From JAGOFO01 sp964522105 (GTDB lineage: Bacteria; Myxococcota_A; UBA9042; DTJE01): a DNA stretch of 64,000 nucleotides. The position numbers and the translations under genes were made by a program. Shown here piece by piece: positions 33,693 to 43,105 of this stretch. The stretch's first letter is position 1. Each line of letters opens with the position of its first letter. The notes below the pieces were generated by a model that was not told where the DNA came from, did no database searches, and saw nothing but the letters and a program-made list of their open reading frames with translations. The stretch covers positions 1 to 64,000 of the forward strand of contig CAZFVA010000013.1 in assembly GCA_964522105.1 (NCBI GenBank), read 5' to 3'.

Positions 33693-35123
33693 ATGTTTTC
33701 AACGATTCGAGAGCTTTTTGCCTATGTTCGCAAGGAAGATGTCAGGACGGTTGATTTGAAATTTTCGTCACTTCTTGGCAAAGCGCATCATGTGACTATC
33801 CCTGCCAGAAGAATGACTGAGTCATTATGGGAAAACGGGGTTGGTTTTGATGGTTCGAACATGCCCGGTTTCAAGACGGTTGAGTCCGGGGACATGGTTG
33901 TAGTTCCTGATATTACGACGGCATTCATCGACCCTTTCTTTGATGAAAAAACGTTGTCCATGATTTGCGGCGTGTATGAGGCTGGTACTCTGGAGCCTTT
34001 CCCGCGTGATCCGAGGGGAATTCTTCGTAAAGCCTGTGAATACATGACTTCGACCGGGATTGCCGATGACGCCAAATTCGGTCCCGAATATGAGTTCTAT
34101 CTTGCTGATGATGTGAAGGTAACGACAGGTTGCGCCGAAGTGTCGTCGCGTATTATCTGTCGCGAAGGACAGCTTTCAGCGGCTGAAGGACATCGTGAAC
34201 CGGTCACAATTTCCCCGGGGCGCGGCTATCACTCATGCCCGCCGCAGGACGCTTTTTTCAATATCAGAAATCAGATGGTCGTCATGCTTGAAGAGGCTGG
34301 TGTGGCCGTCAAATATCATCATCACGAGGTTGGTTCTGTCGGCCAGCAGGAGATTGAGGTCGATATGGCCAGTCCGATGCGGTCGGCTGATGTCGCCTTT
34401 CTGGTAAAGTATTTTGTAAAGATGATAGCCAGAAAGCACAGCATGGTCGCGACCTTCATGCCAAAGCCGTTCTACGGCGAGGCCGGCAGCGGAATGCATT
34501 TCCATCAGCACCTGTTTAAAGGCGGCGAGCCTGTCTTTTTCGATGAAAAAGGTTATGCAGGCCTGTCGAAGGCCGCGTTGTCATATGTTGCGGGGCTTCT
34601 GTTCCACGCGCCCGCGTTGCTGGCGATCACCAATCCCTCAACCAATTCATATTGCAGGCTTGTTCCAGGCTTTGAGGCCCCGGTGAACGCGTTCTTCTCG
34701 CTTGGTAACCGCAGCGCTGCAATTCGTATTCCGAAGTACGCAACCAGGCCCGACAAGAAGCGCATCGAATTCAGGACCCCGGACGGCACGTGTAATCCGT
34801 ATCTGGCAGAGGCTGCAATGCTGATGGCCGGTCTTGATGGCATAATTAAAGGCATGGACCCGACAGCCCTCGGTTTCGGGCCTTACGACACCAACGTGTT
34901 CGCCATGTCGCCGGAAGAACGCTGTTCCAAGATTAAGCCGCTTCCAGGAAGTCTTGCAGAATCGTTGCAGGGCCTTGAAAAAGACCATGATTTCCTGACG
35001 GCTGGTGGTGTATTCTCTGAGTCGTTGATTTCAGACTGGATTTCCATCCGGACCAGGGCTGATGTAGATGCTTTGAGGGAACGCCCGCATCCGTGGGAGA
35101 TTCAATCCTATCTCGATTGCTGA
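33693..35123 (+). CDS. glnA: Type I glutamine synthetase with Phe at the adenylylation position
   Basis: A 476-residue enzyme that makes glutamine from glutamate, ammonia and ATP. Catalytic and ligand motifs are intact: FGPEYEFYL, KYHHHEVGSVGQQEIEVD, GSGMHFHQHL, NPSTNSYCRLVPGFEAPVN, NRSAAIRIP and EFRTPDGTCNPYL. At the position of the E. coli adenylylation Tyr (NLYDLPPEE) the sequence is NVFAMSPEE, so the modified Tyr is Phe; control by GlnE-type adenylylation is therefore unlikely. ATG 33693 follows GGAGG and begins the normal N-terminus. It is 30 bases behind the AI-2E family gene and 42 before a hydrolase gene; no PII gene is visible. Confidence 0.95.
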   Translation: MFSTIRELFAYVRKEDVRTVDLKFSSLLGKAHHVTIPARRMTESLWENGVGFDGSNMPGFKTVESGDMVVVPDITTAFIDPFFDEKTLSMICGVYEAGTLEPFPRDPRGILRKACEYMTSTGIADDAKFGPEYEFYLADDVKVTTGCAEVSSRIICREGQLSAAEGHREPVTISPGRGYHSCPPQDAFFNIRNQMVVMLEEAGVAVKYHHHEVGSVGQQEIEVDMASPMRSADVAFLVKYFVKMIARKHSMVATFMPKPFYGEAGSGMHFHQHLFKGGEPVFFDEKGYAGLSKAALSYVAGLLFHAPALLAITNPSTNSYCRLVPGFEAPVNAFFSLGNRSAAIRIPKYATRPDKKRIEFRTPDGTCNPYLAEAAMLMAGLDGIIKGMDPTALGFGPYDTNVFAMSPEERCSKIKPLPGSLAESLQGLEKDHDFLTAGGVFSESLISDWISIRTRADVDALRERPHPWEIQSYLDC

Positions 35124-35165
35124 TCGCTGGCGGCAAACTGACTATTCATGCAGGGAGAATTCGTA

Positions 35166-36098
35166 ATGCAGTCTTCGGAATTCACGTTCAAGGACACGGA
35201 TAATGTTGAAGTTCACGTACATCGCTGGCTTCCTGATGGCGATGTCCGGGCAGTTATTCAGGTATCCCACGGGATGCAGGAGCCTGCGTACAGGTACGCT
35301 TCGTTTGCCGCTGACATGACTGCGGCTGGATACGCTGTCTATGCCAACGATCATCGCGGTCACGGTAAGACATTGATCGATGGCTTGAAAGGCAAGCTTG
35401 GTGCCGGTGGCTGGCAGTCGGTCCTGACGGCCATGACGCAGTTGACGGCGCTGATTCGCGAACAGAATCCGGGAAAGCAGGTCTTTCTGCTTGGACATTC
35501 ATGGGGATCGTTCCTTTCGCAGGCTTATATGCAGTCATTTGGCGCCAGGATCGACGGTTGTATCCTGTCGGGATCAAATGGCAGCAATCCACTGGTGGCT
35601 GTTGGTTATTTGATTGCGAAAGCAGTTGTCGGCATCAAGGGCGCGGACACAACTGCCGCATTGCTGGATAACCTGACGTTTGCCGGATACAACAAGGGTT
35701 TTGCTGACTCTGACACAGGCCTGGACTGGTTGTCGCGGGACAAAAAGGTCGTGCAGGAATATTTCGATGATCCGGAATGTGGCGCCCCGTTTCCGAACGG
35801 CTTTTTCCTGCAGTTGTTGTCATTGCTGAAGACGGTCTGGAATACGGCAAATGAAAAGAAGATTCCGTCCGGGCTGCCTGTTTATATTTTTGCCGGTGAT
35901 GCCGACCCCGTCGGCCTTAAAGGCAAAGGCGTCAAGGCATTGTACGAGCGCTATCGGAAGAATGGTCTGACCGACGTTTCAATGCGGTTGTATCCCGGTG
36001 GCCGTCACGAGATGCTTAATGAAACCAACCGCGACGAAGTTGTTGCAGAACTGCTGAAGTGGCTCGATTTCCACGTTTGTCGCGACGGATCAAACTGA
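35166..36098 (+). CDS. Alpha/beta hydrolase (monoglyceride lipase-like, Hydrolase_4)
   Basis: A 310-residue cytoplasmic hydrolase. The nucleophile elbow is GHSWGS (Ser112), with an oxyanion HG pair in VSHGMQEP, the lipase-type AVYANDHRGHGKT segment, a probable catalytic Asp in AGDADPVG and His in GGRHEML. The pattern is that of monoacylglycerol lipase/lysophospholipase enzymes, so it probably hydrolyses monoglycerides or lysolipids. ATG 35166 with GGGAGAA upstream is preferred over the ATG at 35148. Confidence 0.87.
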   Translation: MQSSEFTFKDTDNVEVHVHRWLPDGDVRAVIQVSHGMQEPAYRYASFAADMTAAGYAVYANDHRGHGKTLIDGLKGKLGAGGWQSVLTAMTQLTALIREQNPGKQVFLLGHSWGSFLSQAYMQSFGARIDGCILSGSNGSNPLVAVGYLIAKAVVGIKGADTTAALLDNLTFAGYNKGFADSDTGLDWLSRDKKVVQEYFDDPECGAPFPNGFFLQLLSLLKTVWNTANEKKIPSGLPVYIFAGDADPVGLKGKGVKALYERYRKNGLTDVSMRLYPGGRHEMLNETNRDEVVAELLKWLDFHVCRDGSN

Positions 36099-36135
36099 GC
36101 ACCGTTGCCGCCGCAATATTGATGAAAAGTCACTT

Positions 36136-36930
36136 ATGAAAATCGGCTTTATTCAGACATTACCTTTTCGCATGGACGTCGCCGGGAATCTTGATGCCCT
36201 GGAATTTGCGCTTGATTCCGGTGGGTTACATGCAGATTTGTGGGTTCTGCCCGAGTTGTTTACAACGGGTTATCTGTTTTGCGACAGGGCCGAACTGCTG
36301 TCTGTGGCACAGGCAGCCGACGGCCGGACAGCCGATCGCCTGCACAAAGTCGCTGTCAGGCATTCCAGTTCGTTCGTTGCCGGTTTTGCTGAAAGTGCCG
36401 GTGGCCATGTTTTCAATTCTGCGATGGCTGTAGACGGCGATGGCCTGAAGGCCGTTTACCGAAAAACCCATCTCTTTGACAATGAAAAAAAGTGGTTCGA
36501 GCCGGGCGATTCCGGTTTCGTTGTCACGCGCCTGGCCGGTGTTCAGGTCGGTATCATGATTTGTTACGACTGGCGGTTTCCGGAGTCAGCCCGGACACTT
36601 GCGCTTGCTGGCGCGCAAATCATCGCACATCCTTCCAACCTGGTCCTGAAGACGTGCCAGGACGCGATGGTGACCAGGGCACTTGAAAACGGGGTCTTCA
36701 CGGTGACTGCCAATCGGGTCGGCATGGAATCTGTTGGCGGGGTATCTGCGGCCTTCACAGGCAGGTCCAGGATAGTGGCGCCGGACGGTTCCATCCTGGC
36801 CGAAGGGGCTGTCGATGCTGCCGACATGAAGGTCGTTGAAATAGATCCTGAAGTGGCCCTGGACAAGACGGTAACCGGAAGAAATAATTTGTTTTCTGAC
36901 CGCAGGCCTGACATGTATCGACTTGGTTGA
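36136..36930 (+). CDS. Carbon-nitrogen hydrolase (nitrilase superfamily, omega-amidase-like)
   Basis: A 264-residue protein with the Glu-Lys-Cys triad of the superfamily: Glu in LPELFTTGY (about 41), Lys in YRKTHLFDNE (about 110) and Cys in MICYDWRFPE (about 144). The DWRFPE context matches the YafV/omega-amidase branch, which hydrolyses alpha-keto acid amides such as 2-oxoglutaramate; a broader amidase role is possible. It stands 37 bases after the alpha/beta hydrolase, probably co-transcribed, and converges with the acidic lipoprotein gene. Confidence 0.88.
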   Translation: MKIGFIQTLPFRMDVAGNLDALEFALDSGGLHADLWVLPELFTTGYLFCDRAELLSVAQAADGRTADRLHKVAVRHSSSFVAGFAESAGGHVFNSAMAVDGDGLKAVYRKTHLFDNEKKWFEPGDSGFVVTRLAGVQVGIMICYDWRFPESARTLALAGAQIIAHPSNLVLKTCQDAMVTRALENGVFTVTANRVGMESVGGVSAAFTGRSRIVAPDGSILAEGAVDAADMKVVEIDPEVALDKTVTGRNNLFSDRRPDMYRLG

Positions 36931-36952
36931 CCACGGGCTGATTTTGAAAAGA

Positions 36953-38476
36953 TTAAAGGTCGGTACTGTTTAGAATCGACCATCCCAGTGTGTCCAGTCC
37001 AATCGTACCTTCGGAATCTGAAGTCACCGCAACGACGACAATTCCGGCGTCCGTGCCGGTGCCGTTAAGACCAATCCCTTTGAAATCAATTGAAGAAGTC
37101 TGGCGGCCTGCCGGGGAATCCTGATGATGAACCGTGCTGTGCGCCCAGGCTTTGTTTTTTCGCCACATGTACCTTAACTGGCCTGCTGAAATCGTCTGGT
37201 CCGGGCCGGAAACTGTGACGGCCAGGTCTGAAAACATGATGTGTGGCCGGCCGCTTGAATCGATTACCATTTCTGGCCATGCACCTGTCATTCTGTTGCC
37301 TGCGCCACCTGTGTAACCGTCGTTTTCAACTACAACCGATTCGGTCTTGAACAGGTTGTTTGTGTCCCTGTATGTGTATTTCAGGCTGGAAGACAGCAGG
37401 AATCCGTCGTCTGACGTGACTGTCTGGTTCCACGCGACTCCTTCACGGTTATAGCTGCCGATGGTGAAGGATACGCCAAATTCAGAAGGGGTAACATCTG
37501 GAATCTGTTGCTTTTCCCATGCCGAGCCGGTGTAGTGAGCGACCCAGACTTCAAGTTCGTTTGATACGTTTTTCCTGGTGTAACCTACATAAAGCAGGCC
37601 TTCGTCGGATATTGCCACTCCGGCCACGTCCTGCATCGCAGTGTCGGCAGGTGGATGGCTGGCTTTGTCAAAACCTGTGCCGTTGTACGTGGCGTTTATC
37701 CACTGCATTGTGCCGCCGGCCGGTCGTCCCCTGAAGACCAGATGTATCTTGTTGTCACGGCCGATCATGGCTCCGAAATTTTCGATCTGGCTGTATTCCG
37801 CGCCAAGGTCAACCGGAGTCCACTCGATAAGTCCACCACCGACCGTTGTCATCTGAAACCCGGTGGATGTCTGATTGATGACAATCGGTATGCAGTCTTC
37901 ATAAACAAGGGACGGATGCATCAGCGCGGGCTCGTCCGTGTCCGATTCCTGGTACAGCGTTACCCTTGAAGGCGGCGTATCAATATCAGGGGGATTTGCA
38001 AGGTCGATTTCAGAAAAAATCAGCGATGTCGAGAACTTCTGATTTTGATCCAGTATCTTGTCCACGAAGACCACGCCCATTTTTCCACATTCATTGACCG
38101 CAACAGCCTGATGATCGTCTTTTGTCAGCGTCGTAAATTGATTGCGGCCGGTCGCGTCCGTTGAAGCGTAATCAAGCCTGAACATACCCCTGGTCACAAT
38201 GGCAGGCACGTCCGGCATCCCGCTGTCATCTGGCGTGTCGCTGACGTCAGTCGCGTCAATGATTTCCTGGTCGATGTCGCCGGTCATATCCCCCGGGGTG
38301 TCGGTGGATACATCAATAATATCAAATTCTTGCGAATCAATTTCCGAGTCCGCAGTCATTGAATCAGAGATAGTGTCTGTAGCAGGTGGTTCGCTTGATT
38401 TGCAACCAGGTGATGACAGCGCGATCAACGTTATTGCAAACGGCAGAAATACCGGCACAAAAAGGCGTTTTTTCAT
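36953..38476 (-). CDS. Acidic-linker lipoprotein with probable beta-propeller body
   Basis: A 507-residue lipoprotein: signal peptide with lipobox SSPGC (Cys25), then an Asp/Ser/Thr/Ile-rich linker (about 30-95: DIIDVSTDTPGDMTGDIDQE). The remainder repeats segments such as VAVNECGKMGVVFVD, GRDNKIHLVFRG, ISDEGLLYVGYTR and DSSGRPHIMFSDL, which look like blades of a sialidase/BNR-type propeller. No catalytic motif seen. ATG 38476 is chosen because it begins the signal peptide; the open frame to 38740 would overlap the divergent kinase gene. Function unknown. Confidence 0.78.
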   Translation of the reverse strand: MKKRLFVPVFLPFAITLIALSSPGCKSSEPPATDTISDSMTADSEIDSQEFDIIDVSTDTPGDMTGDIDQEIIDATDVSDTPDDSGMPDVPAIVTRGMFRLDYASTDATGRNQFTTLTKDDHQAVAVNECGKMGVVFVDKILDQNQKFSTSLIFSEIDLANPPDIDTPPSRVTLYQESDTDEPALMHPSLVYEDCIPIVINQTSTGFQMTTVGGGLIEWTPVDLGAEYSQIENFGAMIGRDNKIHLVFRGRPAGGTMQWINATYNGTGFDKASHPPADTAMQDVAGVAISDEGLLYVGYTRKNVSNELEVWVAHYTGSAWEKQQIPDVTPSEFGVSFTIGSYNREGVAWNQTVTSDDGFLLSSSLKYTYRDTNNLFKTESVVVENDGYTGGAGNRMTGAWPEMVIDSSGRPHIMFSDLAVTVSGPDQTISAGQLRYMWRKNKAWAHSTVHHQDSPAGRQTSSIDFKGIGLNGTGTDAGIVVVAVTSDSEGTIGLDTLGWSILNSTDL

Positions 38477-38557
38477 CAAAAAATACCCCGCAACAGGAGC
38501 TGAAGTTGAAATAAAGTTACGCATCCACGGTATCATTACACCGCTATTGGCGCAAGC

Positions 38558-38573
38558 TGGCCGGAATTTTGCA
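38558..38573 (+). promoter_or_regulatory. Candidate sigma-54 promoter of the kinase/NtrC-type operon
   Basis: TGGCCGGAATTTTGCA against consensus TGGCACGNNNNTTGCA: the invariant GG (38559-38560) and GC (38571-38572) are 10 bases apart and the TTGCA is perfect. Start near 38584, leaving 35 bases to the TTG start at 38619. It precedes an operon that encodes a sigma-54 activator, which suggests autoregulation. Confidence 0.6.
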
Positions 38574-38618
38574 GTACAAGAGCTTGTTATTTGTTGAATC
38601 TCCTGTGGGGAAATTGGT

Positions 38619-40598
38619 TTGGTTAACGGGTCAACCGACGGAATATCAGAAGTTCTGACATCCATACTTCGTGGTGCCGCCAAGTTGCTTGGCTGTACTT
38701 CCGCAAACCTTGTGCTTCTGGATGAAAAAAGTGACAGCATCCGCGTCGTCGTGGCGACAATGGCTGCGATTCGTTATCAGATCGGCGAGGTCGAGGACCT
38801 TGTCGGCGCCGTCCAGAATGTGACGTTTCCATTGAGCCTCCTTACACATTCGTCGCTCGTCTATCGTGCATGGAAAGAGCGCACCGCAATGGAAACGGCT
38901 TCGCTGGCCGAGATTATCGGGCCTGAGGTCATGCCGATGGACGGCGTCGAGGCCGCGATGGAGATGCTTGGCGACCACAGATTCTTTCTGGTTCCTGTAA
39001 TGTCAGGAAGCCTGGCTTTCGGCGTCTTGATTTTTGAAAAACCCGGCCTTCACCCGTTCAGTCCTCAGCAGCGTGAGCTTCTGATCCGGTATGCGCAGCG
39101 GGTCGGTGAAATCATTGATATGCATTTGCGGGTTTCCATGTCCCCAGAAGGAAGCGGGATTGAAGGGCCCGGCGACACCACTGAAATAATCAGGTTTCTT
39201 TTTGATGTGGACGGGGTAATTCGAGGTCTAAGTACCGGAATATTGATGCAGCCCGACGGAAGTTTCTGTTTTCAGTATCGCGAAGGGGTGCCTGTCCTTG
39301 TCTTCCCGCCCCCTTTTATGCTGGAAGTTCAGGATCATGCGGTCGAATTTCTGAAATCTGACGACCCGGGACTTTCGCCTGTTCGTTTCCGACCTGCGAC
39401 TGATATAAACCTGAAGGATTCAGGTTTCGACCTTCGCGTCGAAGTGTCCTTTTCAAGGCTTACAACCCCTGAAGGTGACCTGGCTTTTGTTTCGCTTCAC
39501 GAGATCAGGGCGCGCCATGAACTTGCAACCCATCAGCTCGTCAGGATGGCTCTTGGCGAGGCGGCTCCGGTCGTTCTGGTGGGCCCCGACTACTGCATTA
39601 CGTCTGAAAATGATGCCGCCGACCGTCTTTTTGGTTATGAAGACGGCCAGATGGCCGGGCTTGCGATCAGCGCGATTTTCAGGGATGTAGAGGATATCGG
39701 GGATCTGCTGAACAGCCAGATTATGGACCTGACCAGTGGGTATCATGAAGAATGCGCCCTTCTAAAGCGCATGGATGGCGAGTGTTTTCCGGGTTATGTC
39801 GAAGCCCTGCTGCTGGTCGATGCAGATGAAAACCTGATCGGTTATCTGGTCCGGATTCGCGAACAGTGGGCTCCGCTTGAAAAGAGCGGCGGCGAAGAAC
39901 ATCTGGTCAGGCGGGAGCGTCTGGCAACAATGGGTGAGCTCGGGGCACAGGTCGCGCACGAGATCCGCAATCCCATTCTGGCCATTGGCGCTACTCTGGA
40001 ATCTTTGTCGGCAGATGTAACTGATCCATCTGACCGTGAAACTTTTGAAAGTCTGCGCTGTGAAATCAATCGTCTGGATATGCTGTTGCGCGACTATCTG
40101 TCGATGGCGTCCAGGCATAATGCATCGATTCAGCCTGTTGATATCCGCGAGGCTGTTGAAGACATAAGGCGCCTTCTATGTGGTGCTGCCAGATGGGGAA
40201 ACCGTCGGCTGGTGTCCACAGTTCCTGTGAAATCGCTGGTCATGGCAGATCCCGATTCGATCAGGCACATCCTTTTCAATCTGATTCTAAATGCGATGGA
40301 AGCAACGTCTGCGGACGGTTTGATTACTGTGTCTGTTGATTGTGGCGAACGTGACATGGCTGTTTATGTTGATGATGACGGTCCCGGTATTACCGAAAAT
40401 CCCCGTGAAGTGTTCGAGCCGTTTTTTACGACCAAGAAAAATGGCACCGGGCTGGGGCTTACGGTCTGCAGGCGGATTGCGCAGATACTTGGCGGGGCTG
40501 TGTCGTTGCGAAATCGTGAAGAAGGCGGCTGTCGGGCTTCGGTTGTGCTGCCGGTGCCGACCGTGCCGCACAGTCCGGTTCAAGGGAGCCTGTTATAA
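38619..40598 (+). CDS. Sensor histidine kinase with GAF and PAS domains
   Basis: A 659-residue soluble kinase. An N-terminal GAF domain (about 10-170) precedes a variable region, a PAS domain (about 315-430, PVVLVGPDYCITSENDAADR), a HisKA dimerisation helix with the phospho-accepting His in AQVAHEIRNP (near residue 447), and an ATPase domain with N box LFNLILNAMEA, G boxes DDDGPGI and NGTGLGL. No membrane segments, so it senses a cytoplasmic signal. The start is TTG 38619 behind GTGGGG; its stop shares one base with the start of the response regulator gene (TAATG), so the pair is coupled. NtrB-like in architecture. Confidence 0.9.
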   Translation: MVNGSTDGISEVLTSILRGAAKLLGCTSANLVLLDEKSDSIRVVVATMAAIRYQIGEVEDLVGAVQNVTFPLSLLTHSSLVYRAWKERTAMETASLAEIIGPEVMPMDGVEAAMEMLGDHRFFLVPVMSGSLAFGVLIFEKPGLHPFSPQQRELLIRYAQRVGEIIDMHLRVSMSPEGSGIEGPGDTTEIIRFLFDVDGVIRGLSTGILMQPDGSFCFQYREGVPVLVFPPPFMLEVQDHAVEFLKSDDPGLSPVRFRPATDINLKDSGFDLRVEVSFSRLTTPEGDLAFVSLHEIRARHELATHQLVRMALGEAAPVVLVGPDYCITSENDAADRLFGYEDGQMAGLAISAIFRDVEDIGDLLNSQIMDLTSGYHEECALLKRMDGECFPGYVEALLLVDADENLIGYLVRIREQWAPLEKSGGEEHLVRRERLATMGELGAQVAHEIRNPILAIGATLESLSADVTDPSDRETFESLRCEINRLDMLLRDYLSMASRHNASIQPVDIREAVEDIRRLLCGAARWGNRRLVSTVPVKSLVMADPDSIRHILFNLILNAMEATSADGLITVSVDCGERDMAVYVDDDGPGITENPREVFEPFFTTKKNGTGLGLTVCRRIAQILGGAVSLRNREEGGCRASVVLPVPTVPHSPVQGSLL

Positions 40599-42019
40599 TG
40601 ATTGAAGCCGATAACGCTTTGGAAATATTCAGGGTTCTTGTTGTAGATGACGAAGTTCTGTACGCCAGGGCGATCGGCCGGGCGCTTGGCAGGAAAGGAA
40701 TTCAGTGCGATCTGGTCCACTGTGCGCACGATGCGCTGGCCCGGGCGGCAACAGGACAGTATCAGGTTATTCTTCTGGACCATATGTTGCCTGATGGCGA
40801 CGGGATCAGCCTTATTCCAACGATTCTGAGCAGGCTGAAGTCTGCTTCAATAATAGTAATGACGGCGTTCGAGGCGATTCCAAATGCGATTGCGGCAATC
40901 CGTAACGGTGCTGAAGATTATCAAGTTAAGCAGACCAGTATTGTCCCGCTTGTTGACGCTGTTCTGGAGATTCGTCACCGTCGGGAAGCTTATGCAGGCA
41001 GTTCCGGCGTCAGGACCGGCCTGACCGGTCGTTCGCCGGTAATGTGTAAAGTTGCCGAACAGATTGAGCGGGTAGCCAGCGGCAGAACTACTGTTTTGCT
41101 GACAGGGGAAACCGGCTCGGGCAAAGAGGTGGCGGCCCGCGAGATACACCGCCTGTCGGGAAGGCAGGACAAGCCTTTCGTTGCCGTGGACTGTACTTCG
41201 CTGCCTTCCCAGTTGATTGAGAGTCTGCTTTTTGGTCATGAAAAAGGCGCATTTACCGGCGCCGACCAGATGCGAAAGGGGGCTTTTCAGGAGGCCGGGG
41301 AAGGTACGATATTTCTGGATGAGATCGGGGATATGCCCCTCGAACTGCAGGTCAGGTTGCTTCGCGTCATCGAGTCCAGGACGTTCAAGCGCCTTGGTTC
41401 GGTCAAGGAACACCCGGTTGAAGCGAGGGTTATTGCCGCTACCAACCGGGATCTGGCCTTAGAGGTAGATGCCGGGCGGTTCAGGTTTGATCTTTTCCAG
41501 CGCCTTGCCGTTTTTCCGATTTATCTGCCCCCGCTTCGTGACAGGGGCGACGACGTCCTGCTGCTGGCCGGGCAATTTCTTGAAGAGATATGCAGGACGA
41601 TGAATGTTTCGGCCAGAACGTTCTCGCGTGAGGTCGAGTTGCGTCTTATGGACTATGATTTTCCCGGTAACGTTCGCGAGTTGAAAAATATCATCGAGCG
41701 CGCGGTCATACTGACAGATGGCGACATAATCGAACCGATGCACCTGCCCGAACGTATGTTGAATCCATACCGTGATCTTCTGCCTTCAATTGAACCTGCC
41801 CTGATTACCTCGTTTTCAGCTTCAGAGGGGCAGGACAGTTCAGGCGTTGTTCCGCTGGGTTTTGCCCCGGGCCTTGATACGCTTGAAGGCCTGGAAGAAA
41901 AGCTTATCAGGCTGGTGCTGGAAAGGGCTGGTGGAAACAAATCTGAAGCGGCCAGACTTCTTGGAATCAGCCGGTTCAGTCTGTTGCGGCGCCTTGAAAA
42001 GCTTGGTCGGGAACAGTAA
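40598..42019 (+). CDS. NtrC-family sigma-54-dependent response regulator
   Basis: A 473-residue transcription activator: receiver domain with phospho-acceptor Asp61 (VILLDHMLPDGDG), AAA+ domain with Walker A GETGSGKE, the sigma-54 contact loop GAFTGA (about 214-219), Walker B GTIFLDEIGD, and a C-terminal Fis-type HTH (GGNKSEAARLLGISRFSLLRR). It pairs with the kinase upstream. It would activate sigma-54 promoters; three candidates lie in this window (20487, 38558, 49257), including its own operon's. Confidence 0.95.
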   Translation: MIEADNALEIFRVLVVDDEVLYARAIGRALGRKGIQCDLVHCAHDALARAATGQYQVILLDHMLPDGDGISLIPTILSRLKSASIIVMTAFEAIPNAIAAIRNGAEDYQVKQTSIVPLVDAVLEIRHRREAYAGSSGVRTGLTGRSPVMCKVAEQIERVASGRTTVLLTGETGSGKEVAAREIHRLSGRQDKPFVAVDCTSLPSQLIESLLFGHEKGAFTGADQMRKGAFQEAGEGTIFLDEIGDMPLELQVRLLRVIESRTFKRLGSVKEHPVEARVIAATNRDLALEVDAGRFRFDLFQRLAVFPIYLPPLRDRGDDVLLLAGQFLEEICRTMNVSARTFSREVELRLMDYDFPGNVRELKNIIERAVILTDGDIIEPMHLPERMLNPYRDLLPSIEPALITSFSASEGQDSSGVVPLGFAPGLDTLEGLEEKLIRLVLERAGGNKSEAARLLGISRFSLLRRLEKLGREQ

Positions 42020-42055
42020 TCTGAGTTGTTGGCTGCCAAAGTCGGGGAAGTAATT

Positions 42056-43105
42056 ATGAAGGTGTTTCTGCGGGCGCTGGCCGTCAGTTCAGGGCTGGTC
42101 ATGCTTATCGTTGTTGCCTTTCTGGCATGGGCTTCACTTGCATGGACAGATGATGAACTTCGTCAGGCCGAGGTCATTTCGATTGATTCTGCGCCTGCTT
42201 CGCCAAAGGTCTTTGAAAAGGGCATGCCTTTAAAGGTTATGGACTGGAATATCGGTTTCGGGGGCGGTCTTACCGGTAACCCCACGGATCGTCACCCTGC
42301 TTCCGAGGTAAGCGCGAACCTGTCAAAGATTGCGGCTGAAATTCGTCGGGAATCCCCCGACATCGTGTTTATTCAGGAAGTTGACAAGCCTTCATCAAGG
42401 ACCGGAAGGATCGATCAGGTGGAATACTTGTTGAAAAACACAGGTATGTCGCACGTCTGTTTTGTCGCGACATGGAAAAGTAATTATGTCCCGTCTCCCA
42501 TTTTCCCGTTGTCCGGTCATATCGGCCCGGTACATTCAGGGCAGTTGATCCTGAGCAAGTTCCCGATCAAGGAATGTCGGCGTGTCCCGTTGCCGCAACC
42601 GCCTGAAAATAGCTGGTGGTACAACAGGTTTTATCTGCGTCGAGCACTCCAGCACGCGATAATCAAGGTTGATGGAATTGGTGAGATGGATGTTGTAAAT
42701 GTTCATCTCGAGGCGTTTTCAACGCCCAATCGTCAGCATCAGGCAGAACTGGCTGCAGAATATGTCGGCGGACCTGGCGGTGACCGCCCTTTGATAATGG
42801 CCGGGGATTTCAACTCGCTGCCCCCGTTTTCCGTGAAAACACGTGGTTTCATTGATGAAGACATTGATTTCACGAACGATTCGACCATCGAAACCATCCG
42901 GGCGATTCCGGGACTGCGCGAAGTCGTGATTGATGATGTCCGCGATGTGACTGAAAGCAGTTTTCACACGTTCCCGGCTGTTGAGCCAACCCGCCGACTT
43001 GATTATATTTTTTACCGGAATATGACTGGTTCAGTCTATGCGGAGGTGCCGCGAAAGGCCCGGTCTTCCGACCATCTGCCTGTCGTGGCTGAAATAAGGC
43101 TCTAG
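42056..43105 (+). CDS. Membrane-anchored endonuclease/exonuclease/phosphatase-family hydrolase
   Basis: A 349-residue protein with an N-terminal membrane anchor (about residues 8-32) and an EEP-fold domain: MDWNIGFGGG, IVFIQEVDK (metal Glu), VNVHLEAF, MAGDFNSLP and the terminal SDHLPVVAEI, covering the usual metal and catalytic residues. Substrate may be a nucleic acid, phosphoester or phospholipid head group on the periplasmic side; sequence does not say. ATG 42056 has GGGGAAG upstream. Its stop overlaps that of the convergent exporter gene by a few bases. Confidence 0.8.
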   Translation: MKVFLRALAVSSGLVMLIVVAFLAWASLAWTDDELRQAEVISIDSAPASPKVFEKGMPLKVMDWNIGFGGGLTGNPTDRHPASEVSANLSKIAAEIRRESPDIVFIQEVDKPSSRTGRIDQVEYLLKNTGMSHVCFVATWKSNYVPSPIFPLSGHIGPVHSGQLILSKFPIKECRRVPLPQPPENSWWYNRFYLRRALQHAIIKVDGIGEMDVVNVHLEAFSTPNRQHQAELAAEYVGGPGGDRPLIMAGDFNSLPPFSVKTRGFIDEDIDFTNDSTIETIRAIPGLREVVIDDVRDVTESSFHTFPAVEPTRRLDYIFYRNMTGSVYAEVPRKARSSDHLPVVAEIRL

